Source: Ktedonobacteraceae bacterium
Lineage (GTDB): Bacteria; Chloroflexota; Ktedonobacteria; Ktedonobacterales; Ktedonobacteraceae
Direction: 5' to 3'
Assembly: GCA_019240835.1 (NCBI GenBank)
Contig: JAFAXQ010000071.1
Location: forward strand, 1-32,999
DNA length: 32,999 bases
Shown here: positions 22,223 to 30,827 of the stretch, piece after piece
Position numbering within the stretch: the stretch's first letter is position 1
Layout of the letters: every line of letters starts with the position of its first letter
Program-made: the position numbers and the translations under genes
The notes under the pieces: model-generated
What the model saw: only the letters and a program-made list of their open reading frames with translations
Databases searched by the model: none
What the model was told of the DNA's origin: nothing

Positions 22223-23518
22223 ATGCCAGAACAATATAGAGCATTGCAGGGTTTCAAGGACATCTTGCCCGACGAGCGGGCCTATTGGCACTTTGTGGAG
22301 AAAACGGCAGCCGAAGTGGCACAACTCTATGGCTATCGGCGCATCGAGACGCCCCTGCTGGAGGAGACGGCGGTCTTCCGGCGCACGTCGGGCGAAGGGA
22401 CGGATATTGTCGAGAAAGAGATGTACAGCTTTGAGGACCGCCCGGACAAGGATGGCCATCGACAGAGCTTGACGATACGCCCGGAGGGGACAGCGGGCGT
22501 TGTGCGGGCGTACATAGAACACGGCATGTTCAAGCTTCCACAACCTGTTAAGTTCTACTATATGAGCGAACCTATGTTCCGCCACGATAAGCCGCAGGCT
22601 GGTCGCTATCGCGAACACCATCAGTTCGGCTGCGAGGCACTGGGCGAGAGCGACCCCGCCATCGACGCAGAGATGATCGGGCTACTCTACCAAGTATACA
22701 CCCAGTTTGGCTTAAAGCATATTCGAGTTCATATCAATAGTATCGGTGATCGCAACTGCCGTCCTCAGTATCTCGAGATACTGACGGACTACTATCGCCC
22801 TCTGCTCGATGACTGCTGCCAGGACTGTAAGATGCGCTTCTATAAAAACCCGCTACGCCTGCTGGATTGCAAAGAAGCCCAGGACCAGCCCAAGATTGCC
22901 CGTGCGCCGAAAATAGCCGACTACCTGTGCGAGCCGTGCAACGAACACTTCACAGCGGTTAAGCGCTACCTCGACCTCTATGGCGTACCATATGTGCTCG
23001 CGCCACTACTCGTGCGTGGTCTGGACTACTACACGCGCACGGTCTTCGAATTTACCTCGGAGATCGATAAGGTTGCGCTCAACGGTGGTGGGCGTTACGA
23101 TGGCTTGGCCGAGATTCTCGGCGGGCCTCCTACCCCTGGTATCGGCTTCGGTGCTGGTATCGAGCGTATCATTCTCGAGCTCAAACGTCAGGGCATCCAG
23201 CCACCAACCGAGCCGCACAGCCGCGCCTTCGTCGTCGCCCTCAACAAGACACCTGAGATCAAGAACGCGGTACTACAACTCGTGGCCGACTTGCGCCATG
23301 CCAACATCAAGACCGATATGAGCTACGGCGACCGCAGCTTCAAAGCGCAGATGAAACAGGTCCAGGCTTCTGGTGCTGACTATGCTCTCCTATTAGGAGA
23401 GGATGAGCTTGCTAACGATGTCGTTAGAGTCAAGAATCAGCATTCCGAGGTTTTAGAAGGTGAACAGCGGGGAGTCCAGGTAAAGCGTAGTGAATTGATT
23501 GCCTATCTTAAACAGTAA
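22223..23518 (+). CDS. hisS: Histidyl-tRNA synthetase
   Basis: A 431-residue class II aminoacyl-tRNA synthetase that charges tRNA-His. It begins MPEQYRALQGFKDILPDERAYW, typical of HisRS. Motif 2 reads QPVKFYYMSEPMFRHDKPQAGRYREHHQFGCEALG. The histidine-specific signatures LVRGLDYYTRTVFEF and GGGRYDGL are present, with GIGFGAGIERI as motif 3. The C-terminal anticodon-binding domain (AFVVALN..., then LRHANIKTDMSYGDRSFKAQMKQV) is complete. ATG 22223 follows GGAGGAAAAGG; an earlier in-frame start lies inside the leader. The gene has its own promoter and a very strong terminator that includes its stop codon, so it is monocistronic. Confidence 0.97.
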   Translation: MPEQYRALQGFKDILPDERAYWHFVEKTAAEVAQLYGYRRIETPLLEETAVFRRTSGEGTDIVEKEMYSFEDRPDKDGHRQSLTIRPEGTAGVVRAYIEHGMFKLPQPVKFYYMSEPMFRHDKPQAGRYREHHQFGCEALGESDPAIDAEMIGLLYQVYTQFGLKHIRVHINSIGDRNCRPQYLEILTDYYRPLLDDCCQDCKMRFYKNPLRLLDCKEAQDQPKIARAPKIADYLCEPCNEHFTAVKRYLDLYGVPYVLAPLLVRGLDYYTRTVFEFTSEIDKVALNGGGRYDGLAEILGGPPTPGIGFGAGIERIILELKRQGIQPPTEPHSRAFVVALNKTPEIKNAVLQLVADLRHANIKTDMSYGDRSFKAQMKQVQASGADYALLLGEDELANDVVRVKNQHSEVLEGEQRGVQVKRSELIAYLKQ

Positions 23519-23575
23519 AGAAAGCAAGAAAAAAAGCGCCGACAGGGGTTGGCGCTTTTTTTCTTGCTTTCTTTA
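23516..23575 (+). terminator. Strong intrinsic terminator of hisS
   Basis: A perfect 25-bp stem (23516-23540 with 23551-23575) around a 10-base loop. It contains GGCGC followed by seven T within the descending arm. The hisS stop codon forms the foot of the stem. Confidence 0.93.
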
Positions 23576-23638
23576 TAGTTTTGATAAAACCATAGAAGTA
23601 TTGCAAAGTTCCTCATAGTAATGTATAGTACTCTTAAA

Positions 23639-23647
23639 TGATATATT
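23639..23647 (+). promoter_or_regulatory. Extended -10 promoter of the HTH-ClpN gene
   Basis: TGATATATT (TG 23639-23640, TATATT 23642-23647) ends 27 bases before ATG 23675, leaving room for AAGGAGGG. Confidence 0.5.
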
Positions 23648-23674
23648 GTTTTCCAAAGAAATAAGGAGGGAGCT

Positions 23675-24613
23675 ATGATACCGTTGCTTACCACAGAAGA
23701 AGTTGCCGAGTACTTGAGAGTTGACGTAGTAACAGTACGCAGACTGATCAACAGGGGGGAACTGACAGCGTATCGTGTTGGTAGTGAGTACCGTTTTGCA
23801 CAGGCGGACCTTGAGGCTTATCTGCAGCGGCAACGTGTTGCTGGCGGAGAAGAGGAGGGTCCAGCCCAAGAGGAGAGGTCTTCGTTCGCCATGCCCAAGC
23901 TGTGGGTCAAAGATCGTCAGGGTGACCGTGATCGTTTCGACAGATTCACGGAGCGTGCCCGCAAGGTGTTGACGCTTGCTCAAAAAGAGGCACAGCACTT
24001 CAGGCACAACTATATTGGTACTGAGCATCTGCTATTGGGCCTGATAAGCGAAGGTGGAGGTGTCGCTGCCAAGGTCCTTGCAAATCTCGGTGTTGAGTTG
24101 GATAAGGTCCGTAACACCGTCGAATTTATTATTGGACGCGGGGACCGCATCGTTCTGGGAGAGATTGGGCTTACTCCACGAGCCAAGAAGGCAATTGAGC
24201 TAGCCGTCGATGAAGCTCGTCGTCTGAATCACCATTATATTGGTACTGAACATCTCTTGTTGGGATTGCTACGCGAAGGTAGCGGTGTTGCAGCAGGGGT
24301 ACTTGAAAGCTTGGGTGTGAACATGGAACGGGCGCGTACGGAGACGCTCCGAGTGCTTTCAGAGGTTACTCGCCAAGCAGAGGAGCATGTAGAGACGACA
24401 GAAGAGGGTACAGAAGCGCAGCAATCAGAAGTGCAAGAGCCAGTAGAGGAACAGCATACGCCACCACCACCCGCTGTACCCGCAGAGGCGTCTTCGCTTC
24501 TGACAGAGGGCGAGCAAGGACTTATCTGCTCCCGTTGCAACGCCCACAATCCCGCCTACTTCCATTACTGTTTCAACTGTGGGCAGCAGTTGGCCCCCAA
24601 GGAGCAGGCATAA
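23675..24613 (+). CDS. HTH - double Clp N-domain - zinc ribbon protein
   Basis: A 312-residue fusion. Residues 1-55 are an excisionase/MerR-like helix-turn-helix (LLTTEEVAEYLRVDVVTVRRLINRGEL). Residues ~88-235 are the two Clp N-domain repeats (FTERARKVLTLAQKEA..., NYIGTEHLLLGLI, then HHYIGTEHLLLGLLREG). Residues ~236-280 are an acidic/proline linker. Residues 285-302 are a zinc ribbon (CSRC...CFNC). The AAA+ modules of ClpC are absent, so this is not an unfoldase. The Clp N-domain binds adaptors and substrates, so it may be a DNA-bound regulator that competes with or senses ClpC clients (inference). AAGGAGGG lies before the ATG. It converges on the Cys-rich gene with 14 bases between stops. 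Confidence 0.88.
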   Translation: MIPLLTTEEVAEYLRVDVVTVRRLINRGELTAYRVGSEYRFAQADLEAYLQRQRVAGGEEEGPAQEERSSFAMPKLWVKDRQGDRDRFDRFTERARKVLTLAQKEAQHFRHNYIGTEHLLLGLISEGGGVAAKVLANLGVELDKVRNTVEFIIGRGDRIVLGEIGLTPRAKKAIELAVDEARRLNHHYIGTEHLLLGLLREGSGVAAGVLESLGVNMERARTETLRVLSEVTRQAEEHVETTEEGTEAQQSEVQEPVEEQHTPPPPAVPAEASSLLTEGEQGLICSRCNAHNPAYFHYCFNCGQQLAPKEQA

Positions 24614-24627
24614 GCGCCTGCCTCCTT

Positions 24628-26091
24628 TTATGTATCTTCCTCTTCGCTGATAGTATATGGCGGCGTGTCTGCGGGGGCATGATAGCTTTTTGTATGCGAC
24701 GAGTTAGGAGATTCCTCCTCCGGTGTTGGTGTCAGCAAGTCGTTGGAGATGGCAAGCACGAGACGCTCGACGCGATCCCAGCGCGCCGGGAAGTGCTCGG
24801 CGTAGAGCTTTTCACGTCCCTCACTATCGTAGATGTAGAGCACGTAGTCCTGGTCAGAGTAGCGATACTGCACCTTAGTATAGGGGACGCGTAGCAATTC
24901 AAGAACCTGAAGTGTTGCCAGTGAACCGGACAGTGGACTGTCCGGTCTCTCATTGCTCAGTTTTTGCTGGCTCTCAGCCTTCAGCAGGTCTACCGTCACA
25001 CCCCATACATCCATCGGTACACCCTCGGGCGGCGCTTGCGGGTAAAGCGGCTCGGTGACTTCAGCACTGTAAACTATCTCACCGACTGCCTTGGCCAAGT
25101 GCTGCTGTGGTATGCTACTCTCACCGATGATGCGCGTTTGGGTTCGCAGGTCAAAGCGGCGCGCAAGCTCGCGATGCCGCATAAGTTTGCCAGTACCGGC
25201 ACAGTGGGCGCAGAGGGCCATGCGCGCTCCCTCACACGCAGTGCATACGCGCTTACCGTTGCTACAAGTACAATCGACCTCTCCATTCACGCAATCGGGA
25301 CAGGGAATGGTTGGGCCTTTGCTGGCAGGGTCAGTATCGACTAGATTGGGGATGGGCACGCCTTGCTGGCGTATGTCTTCAAACACATCGGCGACGCGTT
25401 CACCGACGGAGTTTGCCATGTTCTCTGCCTGTCGCCGGAAGAAGGGCTTCTTCTCGCCGTGGGTCCAGTCGGCTACGTAGCCACGACCACGGCAGGTAGC
25501 GCAACGTTTCTTAATACGCCCCTTGCACTCCGGGCAGACGATCCAGCCGCGCCCAGTACAGACGGCACAGAGTGCTCTGCCGCTACCATTACAGTTCGTG
25601 CAGGCGATAGTCTCATCCAAACCTTCCAGGCGCGTGCGGCTCGGTGGAGCTTTGAGGCCCGTCACCAGGGGCAGTTCGTAGTCCCATACCGGCAGCAACG
25701 GCTCAGGCTGCCCTTTCGCTGCTTTTGAACGTCCCGTGTACGGCTCGGTTACCGACTCCATGCTGCGCGTCTCCCAGCGCGTCTGCAGCGTTATCTCCCA
25801 TACCTCGTCGGTATTGTACGAAACTAGGTCCATATAGGTACCCAGATCCTTTGCCACACGCCAATTTTCATTACTCCACAGATCAACAAGCTGGCGGATA
25901 CGTTGCTCCTCAGCGGCAACTGCCTGATGCGGTGTTGGCGTCGCCTGCGCCTGCTGCCAATACTCGCCTGCTTTATCTATAACGCGCTTGACGCGCCCCT
26001 GCCCTTGCGAAAAGATACGCCTAATGCTCTCTATACCCTTATCTATTTCATCGTGACCCTCACGTGGGTTCTTACCCCATTCACCGCTCAT
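24628..26091 (-). CDS. Cysteine-rich protein with DnaJ-type zinc-finger repeats
   Basis: A 487-residue soluble protein. Its centre has two blocks of DnaJ-like CxxCxGxG repeats: CTNCNGSGRALCAVCTGRG...CPECKGR...CATCRGRG, and later CPDCVNGEVDCTC...CTACEGAR...CAHCAGTGK. Between them is a stretch FFRRQAENMANSVGERVADVF. There is no J domain, so it does not call DnaK directly. The C-terminal ~180 residues look like a globular domain (VQYRYSDQDYVLYIYDSEGREKLYAEHFPARWDRV). The fingers suggest unfolded-protein binding or a redox role. ATG 26091 has GGGAG ten bases upstream. It is convergent with the HTH-ClpN gene, which also has a chaperone-related domain. Confidence 0.75.
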   Translation of the reverse strand: MSGEWGKNPREGHDEIDKGIESIRRIFSQGQGRVKRVIDKAGEYWQQAQATPTPHQAVAAEEQRIRQLVDLWSNENWRVAKDLGTYMDLVSYNTDEVWEITLQTRWETRSMESVTEPYTGRSKAAKGQPEPLLPVWDYELPLVTGLKAPPSRTRLEGLDETIACTNCNGSGRALCAVCTGRGWIVCPECKGRIKKRCATCRGRGYVADWTHGEKKPFFRRQAENMANSVGERVADVFEDIRQQGVPIPNLVDTDPASKGPTIPCPDCVNGEVDCTCSNGKRVCTACEGARMALCAHCAGTGKLMRHRELARRFDLRTQTRIIGESSIPQQHLAKAVGEIVYSAEVTEPLYPQAPPEGVPMDVWGVTVDLLKAESQQKLSNERPDSPLSGSLATLQVLELLRVPYTKVQYRYSDQDYVLYIYDSEGREKLYAEHFPARWDRVERLVLAISNDLLTPTPEEESPNSSHTKSYHAPADTPPYTISEEEDT

Positions 26092-26328
26092 AAGATGTTC
26101 TCCCTCGCTTTTACTGGATACAATATGAATGCTTTTATCCTGTATACGCTTGATGAGAGAGCGAGTTGTACGTAACTGATTTCATAGGCACGGTACACAA
26201 CTTGGGATAGACAAAATGATCATGAATAGGAACTTTTGGGGCACGCATCTCCGAAAGTATGCTCCTACTGCAGGCCAAATGAGTGCGAACGTCAAGAGAT
26301 TACAGACGTTTTAGAGAACCACTTGGGC

Positions 26329-27513
26329 TTATGTTAACAATGCAGTTATCTCTTCTTGTACGGGCACGCCTGTAACTTCTACGTCGCGCTCCAGCAGAAG
26401 CATATTTACTTCGCTACGGATGCCAAATGCGGGCAAGTAGATACCGGGTTCTACAGAACAGCAGGTGTTGGGCAGCAGCACGCGTGTATCCTGCGTCTCG
26501 AAGTTGTCCAGGTTGGCTCCATCACCATGATCAACCTGCGTGATGCTATGCCCTGTGCGGTGAATGAAGCAGTCGCCATAGCCAGCGTCCTCGATGAGGG
26601 TACGCACCACATCGTCAACCTGCCGTCCCTCAACACGCATGCCTTCGGCTAGGCGTTCTCGCACATAAGTAATGCCGGTATCACGAGCGCGGCGCACAAT
26701 CTCAAACACCTCGCGCTGGTGTGTTGGAATCTCATCACGCGTGCCTGCGAAGGCCATCCAGGTGTAGTCGGCGAAGACAGCGCCATGTTGAGGCAGGTGC
26801 GCCCAGAAATCGAAGAGCACGAGGTCACCACGTTGGATGGGGCTATGCTTCTGGCTCGTCGGCTCATAGTGAGGATTGCCACTATTGGCGTTAACCGCTA
26901 CCAGCGGCAGATCCTTCATCACCAGCCCGGCCTGCTGCACCAAATCAAGGAAACGCTGCTGCACCTGATACTCACTGAGCGTTATCTGGTTATACAGATC
27001 GTCGCCCAATTGAGCAAAGAGGATGTCTTTGGCCGCGATCAGGCGGCGGCCAGCCTCGCGATGGCTTTCCAACTGCTCGGAACTGAGCTGGGCGACGAAA
27101 CGCTGGGCAATATTGGCGGAGCTCACTACCTCTACTCCCAGGGAACGCACCAGTTCCACTGTCCCTGCATCGACTCGCGACATGTAGGGAATAGCGTTCA
27201 TTGGTGAGTATTCCATTGCAATGCGTGTTCCTGGCGGCAGCATAGTTTGCAGATGAAGCTGCATCTCCCGCCAGGTGCGAAATAGCAAGCGACTCCCCGG
27301 CAGTGACCGCAACAGGTGCTTCTCAACTGCGCTAATCAATGCAGTAGGTATGCCCTGGGCCGGAACGAAGTAGAACCAGCGCCGCGTGTAAAGGTCATCG
27401 GTCGAGAGCGCCAATACACGGTAAGCTAGAGGATTTGATTGGCGAAAATCGTAAAAGAGCCAACCATCCAGCCGTTCGTCTTGCAAAGCCTGTTGAATGC
27501 GTTCAAGATACAT
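26329..27513 (-). CDS. M24-family metallopeptidase (Xaa-Pro aminopeptidase-like)
   Basis: A 394-residue pita-bread fold peptidase that would cut N-terminal residues before proline. The C-terminal catalytic part holds the metal ligands in order: FDFWAHL (Asp), FADYTW (Asp), IHRTGHSITQVDHGDG (His), CSVEPGIYLP (Glu) and IRSEVNMLL (Glu). The N-terminal ~150 residues match the creatinase-N domain. ATG 27513 has no Shine-Dalgarno. An extended -10 TGATATACT ends only six bases upstream, so the mRNA should be leaderless. It is divergent from the HAD gene, 154 bases between starts. Confidence 0.92.
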   Translation of the reverse strand: MYLERIQQALQDERLDGWLFYDFRQSNPLAYRVLALSTDDLYTRRWFYFVPAQGIPTALISAVEKHLLRSLPGSRLLFRTWREMQLHLQTMLPPGTRIAMEYSPMNAIPYMSRVDAGTVELVRSLGVEVVSSANIAQRFVAQLSSEQLESHREAGRRLIAAKDILFAQLGDDLYNQITLSEYQVQQRFLDLVQQAGLVMKDLPLVAVNANSGNPHYEPTSQKHSPIQRGDLVLFDFWAHLPQHGAVFADYTWMAFAGTRDEIPTHQREVFEIVRRARDTGITYVRERLAEGMRVEGRQVDDVVRTLIEDAGYGDCFIHRTGHSITQVDHGDGANLDNFETQDTRVLLPNTCCSVEPGIYLPAFGIRSEVNMLLLERDVEVTGVPVQEEITALLT

Positions 27514-27519
27514 GTGACT

Positions 27520-27528
27520 AGTATATCA
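27520..27528 (-). promoter_or_regulatory. Extended -10 promoter of the M24 peptidase gene (leaderless)
   Basis: The minus strand reads TGATATACT (27528-27520). The hexamer ends six bases before ATG 27513, placing the expected start of transcription on the A of the ATG. Confidence 0.7.
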
Positions 27529-27557
27529 CACCTTCACTGCAATATAATATATATCTC

Positions 27558-27574
27558 TACACTCACGAAGTGTA
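27558..27574. promoter_or_regulatory. Inverted repeat between the M24 and HAD genes
   Basis: TACACT-cacga-AGTGTA, a 6+6 repeat with a 5-base spacer, lies upstream of both divergent genes and could be an operator. The arms are short. Confidence 0.3.
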
Positions 27575-27667
27575 AAAGTCTTCAAAGTAGGAATACTGGG
27601 AACTGCCACCCCACAATAATATACGGATCATCCTCCTCGGGGGACACAAGAAGGACTAAGAGCCAAC

Positions 27668-28564
27668 ATGAAAGTAACTTCTCCAGATATCAAGCTGCTA
27701 GCAATCGATATTGACGGCACCTTGCTTACCCCAGATAGACGCATCACGCCCCGTACGCGTGCAATGGTGCAGGCGGCTCAGCAAGCCGGTATCGTCGTGA
27801 CATTGGCAACTGGGCGTCGCTACTGTAACAGCGCGCCTATGGCTGCGGAGCTAGCGCTGACGATCCCGTTGATTATCTGTGATGGGGCAACGATCATCCA
27901 ACATCCCGACGGCAATGTGCTCCACACCCATCTGCTGAATGCTGATGTTGCACAACAGGCAGTAGAGATGATGATACGTCACATGATTCAGCCAGTAGTG
28001 CATTATATTGAGGCCAACGGCACGGAAGAGACGTGGACTGGTCCTCTTGAGCAGGATAACGAGTGGATCACTCCCTACTTCGCAGCCTTTCCAGAGAATA
28101 TACGACGCCTACCCCACAACGAACTGTGCAGTGGTCAATCGGCTTTGCTGCGTGTGGTCGCTCTTGCCTCAGAGAACATTATTTACAACGGTTTAGCGCA
28201 AGAGGTTGCGGCACTGCATTGTGCCTGGAACATGATCCCGCTAGGGAATTATGGCAGTGCGGAACTAGCGGTTATGCATATGGGTTGCTCGAAGGCGAAC
28301 GGTGTGCGAGCGCTCGCACAGCGGCTGAATATTCCGCTTGAAAACGTGATGGCCATCGGAGACAACAATAACGATATCGAGATGCTGCAGGAGGTTGGCT
28401 GGGGAGTCGCGATGGGACATGCTAACACGGCAGTGAAGGCGGCAGCCAAGGTCATCACCAGCAGCAATACAGAGGACGGAGTCGCGCTGGCGATTGAGCG
28501 CTATGTGCTACGGCGTGCAGCAAGTGCTGACTCGAACTCTCTTAAGCGCGAAATCTGTTTTTGA
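27668..28564 (+). CDS. Cof-type HAD-superfamily phosphatase
   Basis: A 298-residue member of the HAD IIB (Cof) group. Motif I is DIDGTLLTPD (nucleophile and acid Asp), motif II LATGR, and motifs III/IV appear as SKANGVRAL and IGDNNNDIEML. The cap domain lies between (~residues 85-190). Relatives dephosphorylate sugar phosphates, pyridoxal phosphate or flavin precursors; the substrate cannot be read from sequence. The ATG is preceded by AAGGA 13 bases upstream, a weak signal. The last 64 bases overlap the end of the phosphatase gene on the opposite strand. Confidence 0.92.
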   Translation: MKVTSPDIKLLAIDIDGTLLTPDRRITPRTRAMVQAAQQAGIVVTLATGRRYCNSAPMAAELALTIPLIICDGATIIQHPDGNVLHTHLLNADVAQQAVEMMIRHMIQPVVHYIEANGTEETWTGPLEQDNEWITPYFAAFPENIRRLPHNELCSGQSALLRVVALASENIIYNGLAQEVAALHCAWNMIPLGNYGSAELAVMHMGCSKANGVRALAQRLNIPLENVMAIGDNNNDIEMLQEVGWGVAMGHANTAVKAAAKVITSSNTEDGVALAIERYVLRRAASADSNSLKREICF

Positions 28565-29118
28565 TTGGGAGAGGCTTGCCAGCGCTTGCGCTGTACGAGT
28601 TGCAAGGCATCGTGCGCTCTCATACCACCATAGACAAGGGTAGCGCACCCCAGCAGCACACTACGCCCGACACCGTGCTCACAATGAATCAAAACACGTC
28701 CTCCCTGTTTCATGCGTTCGTTGGCCCAAGCGGTTCCTTGCATGAGCTGCTCCAGAGAGAGAGGATAGGTATCGGGAGTAGGCAAGTGGAGCAGTTCAAT
28801 GTGCTCCCGCGCCAGTGCCTCCTCGTCGTCACAGTATTCCGACCGTGTGTCCACCACATGCGTCACCCCTTGCCGTCCCAACGGTTTGATATCCTCAGGA
28901 CGGATACGTCCTCCTATCGCCAGGGAAGCAGTGATCCAACTCATGTTCAACTCGTCAGGCAAGGGAATGTGTAATGCCTGCGCTACCTGTGCGCTCCTGC
29001 TGTTCTCGGGAAAAAGTCTTGCGGCTATCTGCGTCCACAGACGATAGAGCAACCGTAGGATACCGCCAGATGCCCACCTCGTAGCCGAAAAAGAAACGGA
29101 AGAATGTCTTTCGTGCAT
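28501..29118 (-). CDS. Dual-specificity/PTP-type phosphatase
   Basis: A 205-residue cysteine phosphatase. The P-loop is HCEHGVGRS, with Cys146 and Arg152; the likely general acid is Asp116 in LPTPDTYPLS. The start ITASLAIGGRIRPEDIKPLGRQGVTHVVDTR is typical of DSP/PTPMT1-like proteins. ATG 29118 lies ten bases after the stop of the glycosyltransferase, so the two are co-transcribed. Because the neighbour looks like a glycolipid synthase, a lipid phosphatase role (such as phosphatidylglycerophosphate phosphatase) is as plausible as protein dephosphorylation. That is inference. The N-terminal ~50 residues are family-free and basic. Its end overlaps the HAD gene by 64 bases. Confidence 0.85.
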   Translation of the reverse strand: MHERHSSVSFSATRWASGGILRLLYRLWTQIAARLFPENSRSAQVAQALHIPLPDELNMSWITASLAIGGRIRPEDIKPLGRQGVTHVVDTRSEYCDDEEALAREHIELLHLPTPDTYPLSLEQLMQGTAWANERMKQGGRVLIHCEHGVGRSVLLGCATLVYGGMRAHDALQLVQRKRWQASPNQKQISRLREFESALAARRST

Positions 29119-29128
29119 TATTTGACCG

Positions 29129-30583
29129 TCAATGACGCCTATTCTTTGCTTTGTGCCGCACACGCAAGTGTGCAAGGCGACGCATAAGCGGACTGTTCCA
29201 CAGCTTCCTAGGCAGACGACGGTGTGGACGACGTACGCGAATAGGAAGGAAGCGCAACCTGCTGGTGAGCCGCCGATCTCGCCACTCATATGACTGCCAG
29301 ACGCTCGGCTCACCATGAGCAGGCAGATAACTAAGGATGCACTGCGCAATATCAAATACGGCATATGGCTGGCTCACGCGCCTAGCATGCTGTTGCCGCT
29401 TTCGCAGCTCTGGCGACCCAGGCGCAAGCAGCCTACGCAACTCGTCCACCAATTCTAGCGGATTGTGCGCGAGCACTCCTACATTGTTCTGCTCGACAAA
29501 CTCGACGTTGCCTTCCTCCTGTCCCGATACATATCCACTTAGCACAATCGGTAGGCCGCACGCCAGCGCCTCACAGATAGTTCCAGGACCGGCCTTTGTC
29601 ACAATAACATCGCAGGCATGCATCAGATCAGGCATATTATCGACAAAGCCCAGTATCTGTGCTGGCACGTGTAAGCTTGAACGCGCACGCTGGAGGCGGG
29701 TATAGAGACGGCGATTGCGTCCTGCAACGACGATCAGTTGCACAGGGAGCCTAGCCTGTGAAATCGCCCGCACAGCAGTTAGTAACTTCCCTGCCCCGTC
29801 TCCTCCTCCGACAAGCAACACAACGGGCAACCCTGGCTCCAATCCGAGACGCTCTCGCAGGGATGCTTTGCTCGTCACTGGCTGGGTGAACTTTGGGTCT
29901 ATTGGCATACCCAATACGCGCACGAGAGCAGGGTCTAACTCCTTGCGCTTCAGATAGAGCTGCTTGGCCTGGTCTGTCGGGACGATATAGCCACTAGCGC
30001 CTGGTGCAAACCAGCTATGATGCACGCTTATCAAATCGGTCACCACAGTTACGAAAGGAATAGATAGGCCAAGTTCGTGTAATGCCCGAATGGAGATATA
30101 GTTTAACAAGGGATGAACAGAAACGATAACATCTGGCTGCACCGTACTAAACAAGCGCAATAAACCATTCAGGATAAGAGGGGTCGCCAGTGAGCTAGCA
30201 GTTGCAAGTCTTTCTTCATGATCGAAGAGATGGAAAAACTCTCCATAGAGCTTAGGATTGTAACGAATAGCCGGACCATAAAGTCTGACTGCCTCACGCA
30301 AGGGAAAGCGGCTATACTCCCGAAATACATCAACGATTTCAATATGGTACGCAGGAGGAGGAAGTTGAGATAAATCTGTATCTCCCACCTCCTGCGATAC
30401 TTGCTCTGCTTGCTTCGACTGTTCGGCAGGAGAAACGGTAACAAACTGAGCAGTGTACGCACATGAAAAGCACTGCTTCTGCCGAGAAATGATTCTGATA
30501 GCACTGCTGATAGCATTGGCCGCACTACGATGTCCAGCTCCTGTATCAGCAATGAGAAACAGGATCGTACGTTCTGTTTGCAT
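29129..30583 (-). CDS. MGDG-synthase-like glycosyltransferase (GT28 type)
   Basis: A 484-residue GT-B enzyme. The N-terminal domain begins TILFLIADTGAGHRSAANAI, the GAGH acceptor-lipid signature of monogalactosyl/monoglucosyl-diacylglycerol synthases, and continues VDVFREY...YGEFFHLFD and ISVHHSWFAPGASGYIVPTDQA. The C-terminal donor domain has LLVGGGDGAGKL, ILGFVDNMPDLMHACDVIVTKAGPGTICEALACGLPIVLSGYVSGQEEGN, the GT28 nucleotide-sugar site. The last ~60 residues are strongly basic (RFLPIRVRRPHRRLPRK), probably for membrane binding. It likely makes a membrane glycolipid from diacylglycerol. ATG 30583 is the first sensible start, 31 bases after rpmE; earlier in-frame codons overlap rpmE. The phosphatase gene follows after ten bases. 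Confidence 0.88.
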   Translation of the reverse strand: MQTERTILFLIADTGAGHRSAANAISSAIRIISRQKQCFSCAYTAQFVTVSPAEQSKQAEQVSQEVGDTDLSQLPPPAYHIEIVDVFREYSRFPLREAVRLYGPAIRYNPKLYGEFFHLFDHEERLATASSLATPLILNGLLRLFSTVQPDVIVSVHPLLNYISIRALHELGLSIPFVTVVTDLISVHHSWFAPGASGYIVPTDQAKQLYLKRKELDPALVRVLGMPIDPKFTQPVTSKASLRERLGLEPGLPVVLLVGGGDGAGKLLTAVRAISQARLPVQLIVVAGRNRRLYTRLQRARSSLHVPAQILGFVDNMPDLMHACDVIVTKAGPGTICEALACGLPIVLSGYVSGQEEGNVEFVEQNNVGVLAHNPLELVDELRRLLAPGSPELRKRQQHARRVSQPYAVFDIAQCILSYLPAHGEPSVWQSYEWRDRRLTSRLRFLPIRVRRPHRRLPRKLWNSPLMRRLAHLRVRHKAKNRRH

Positions 30584-30614
30584 GCAGCAAAGTGATCCCC
30601 CTGTAGTAGTAGAT

Positions 30615-30827
30615 CTAGACAGGCTCCTCTTGCAAGTTGAAGCGCTTGCGGAAGCGCTCAACACGACCGGCGGTGTCAAGCATGCGCTGCTGTCCGGTGA
30701 AGAACGGGTGGCATTTAGAACATACATCAACTTTGAGCACGGGTTTAATACTCAGGGTCTCAAAGCTATTGCCACAGGAACAAATCACCGTGGATTTAAT
30801 ATAGTTTGGATGGATTCCTTTTTTCAC
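30615..30827 (-). CDS. rpmE: Ribosomal protein L31, zinc-binding type
   Basis: A 70-residue protein of the large ribosomal subunit. MKKGIHPNY is the classic L31 start. Cys16, Cys18, Cys36 and Cys39 form the zinc site of the C+ form, which also stores zinc. [24 protein letters not shown] is the conserved end. The start is GTG 30827, with AGGAGA five to six bases upstream. It heads the minus-strand group rpmE, glycosyltransferase, phosphatase (gaps 31 and 10 bases). An alternative L31 lacking cysteines, which would signal zinc control, is not seen here. Confidence 0.96.
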   Translation of the reverse strand: MKKGIHPNYIKSTVICSCGNSFETLSIKPVLKVDVCSKCHPFFTGQQRMLDTAGRVERFRKRFNLQEEPV

